Source of the DNA: Bacteroidota bacterium
GTDB taxonomy: Bacteria > Bacteroidota > Bacteroidia > Chitinophagales > Chitinophagaceae
NCBI GenBank assembly: GCA_029778965.1
Contig: JAKPBL010000619.1
Location: 1 to 6,518, forward strand
Reading direction: 5' to 3'
Length of the DNA stretch: 6,518 nucleotides
The notes below the pieces were generated by a model that did no database searches, was not told the origin of the DNA, and saw only the letters and a program-made list of their open reading frames with translations. The stretch's first letter is position 1; each line of letters opens with the position of its first letter. This document shows, piece after piece, positions 5,931 to 6,518 of the stretch. The translations under genes and the position numbers were made by a program.

Positions 5931-6518
5931 ATGCATAAGAAGACGGTAATAGTGTCCGTTTTGTGTACGGGGCTGTTTATTGCAAGCTTCACGCCGTCTT
6001 ATACGGATAATACGCTACTACCAAAACCCAGCCAGCGCGAACAGGACGTGCAGCGGAAAGTTTACAACCAGGTAGTATTGTTCCGCGATTATGTAAGGGA
6101 CAGTTTTTTTGTAGAGGTCAGTAAAAAACAGGTGGATACGCTTAAGGTTCGCCAATCCTTTTTAAAAGCAAGATTGCTGTTCAAGACCTTCGAGTGGGCC
6201 GCTGCTTATTTTGCCGCCGACCTGACCGAACGATTAAACGGGCCGCCGGTGCAGGAAATTGAAAACGCCGACCTGTTAGATCCTACCCTGGCCCGGGGCG
6301 TTGATCCCACAGGCTTACAGGTGATCGAGCCATTTATTTTTCCGAACTACGATGCTGCCGGTAAAGAAGCGCTGATCAGCGAAGTGGGTCATCTGATTAC
6401 AAATACGGAATACCTGGTTTCTTATTTTGCTGATCAGCCGTTTGCGGACTGGCGGATATTGGATGCAGCCAAATTAGAAGTGTTCAGGATTATCGCGCTG
6501 GGCATTACGGGGTTCGAC
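5931..6518 (+). CDS. Cytochrome c peroxidase-type protein, N-terminal part (3' truncated by window edge)
   Basis: The frame stays open from ATG 5931 to the last base, giving the first 196 residues with no stop codon. A Sec signal peptide (MHKKTVIVSVLCTGLFIASF, cleavage about residue 22-26) sends it to the periplasm. The following helical region has FLKARLLFKTFEWAAAYF (about 77-94), LNGPP (102-106), GLQVIEPFIFP (128-138) and EVGHLITNTEYL (151-162). This order of motifs matches the N-terminal domain that precedes the diheme peroxidase domain in many Bacteroidota cytochrome c peroxidases, which reduce hydrogen peroxide with electrons from small cytochromes. No CxxCH heme motif falls within the visible part, so the peroxidase assignment rests on this N-terminal resemblance. 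The G-x-Q-x-x-E stretch (128-133) recalls the GxHxxE motif of imelysin-like proteins, so a stand-alone imelysin-like protein is the main alternative. It follows the phosphoesterase by 25 bases. Confidence 0.7.
   Translation, partial: MHKKTVIVSVLCTGLFIASFTPSYTDNTLLPKPSQREQDVQRKVYNQVVLFRDYVRDSFFVEVSKKQVDTLKVRQSFLKARLLFKTFEWAAAYFAADLTERLNGPPVQEIENADLLDPTLARGVDPTGLQVIEPFIFPNYDAAGKEALISEVGHLITNTEYLVSYFADQPFADWRILDAAKLEVFRIIALGITGFD

Noticed and set aside
5159..5992. A 277-codon open frame on the minus strand
   Set aside because: It lies almost wholly antisense to the phosphoesterase gene, whose family motifs are unambiguous, and its translation has no recognisable domain.

Overview
The window looks like chromosomal DNA from a Bacteroidota bacterium, most likely a Chitinophagaceae-like member. 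The signs are a GC content near one half, A-rich leaders with few strong Shine-Dalgarno sites, several TAnnTTTG-type promoter boxes, and characteristic families: a CHAT C-terminus of the TPR-CHAT type, a porin-like outer-membrane beta-barrel, a membrane-anchored TlpA-type thioredoxin, and a cytochrome-c-peroxidase-type N-terminal domain. The genus is inferred from family resemblance only; no rRNA or other marker gene is present.

All seven supported genes lie on the + strand. From left to right they are: (1) the 3' end of a CHAT-domain protease gene, cut by the left edge; (2) a PAS-like/LuxR-type transcription regulator; (3) a secreted protein with paired helical motifs, a low-complexity linker and an uncharacterised C-terminal domain; (4) a small outer-membrane beta-barrel protein; (5) a membrane-anchored TlpA/ResA-like thioredoxin; (6) a lipoprotein phosphoesterase of the phospholipase C/AcpA type; (7) the start of a protein resembling Bacteroidota cytochrome c peroxidases, cut by the right edge. 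The last gene runs off the window without a stop codon.

The clearest transcription boundary is a long hairpin followed by a T-rich tract at about 3790-3840, which ends the unit holding genes 3 and 4. A perfect TAnnTTTG box sits in the 3' arm of this terminator, about 25 bases before the thioredoxin gene. A second perfect box lies about 23 bases before the phosphoesterase gene. The phosphoesterase and the peroxidase-like gene are 25 bases apart and are probably co-transcribed.

Most of the products act in the cell envelope: secreted, outer membrane, inner-membrane-anchored periplasmic, lipoprotein and periplasmic peroxidase-like. A working link is plausible between the thioredoxin (reduction of cytochrome c cysteines) and the c-type peroxidase, but this is inference. 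No mobile element, CRISPR array, tRNA or rRNA is visible, and no intergenic gap exceeds about 175 bases. I do not see a clearly new multi-gene system. The parts most worth following are the uncharacterised secreted protein paired with the beta-barrel, the phosphoesterase-peroxidase pair, and whatever lies upstream of the CHAT domain.
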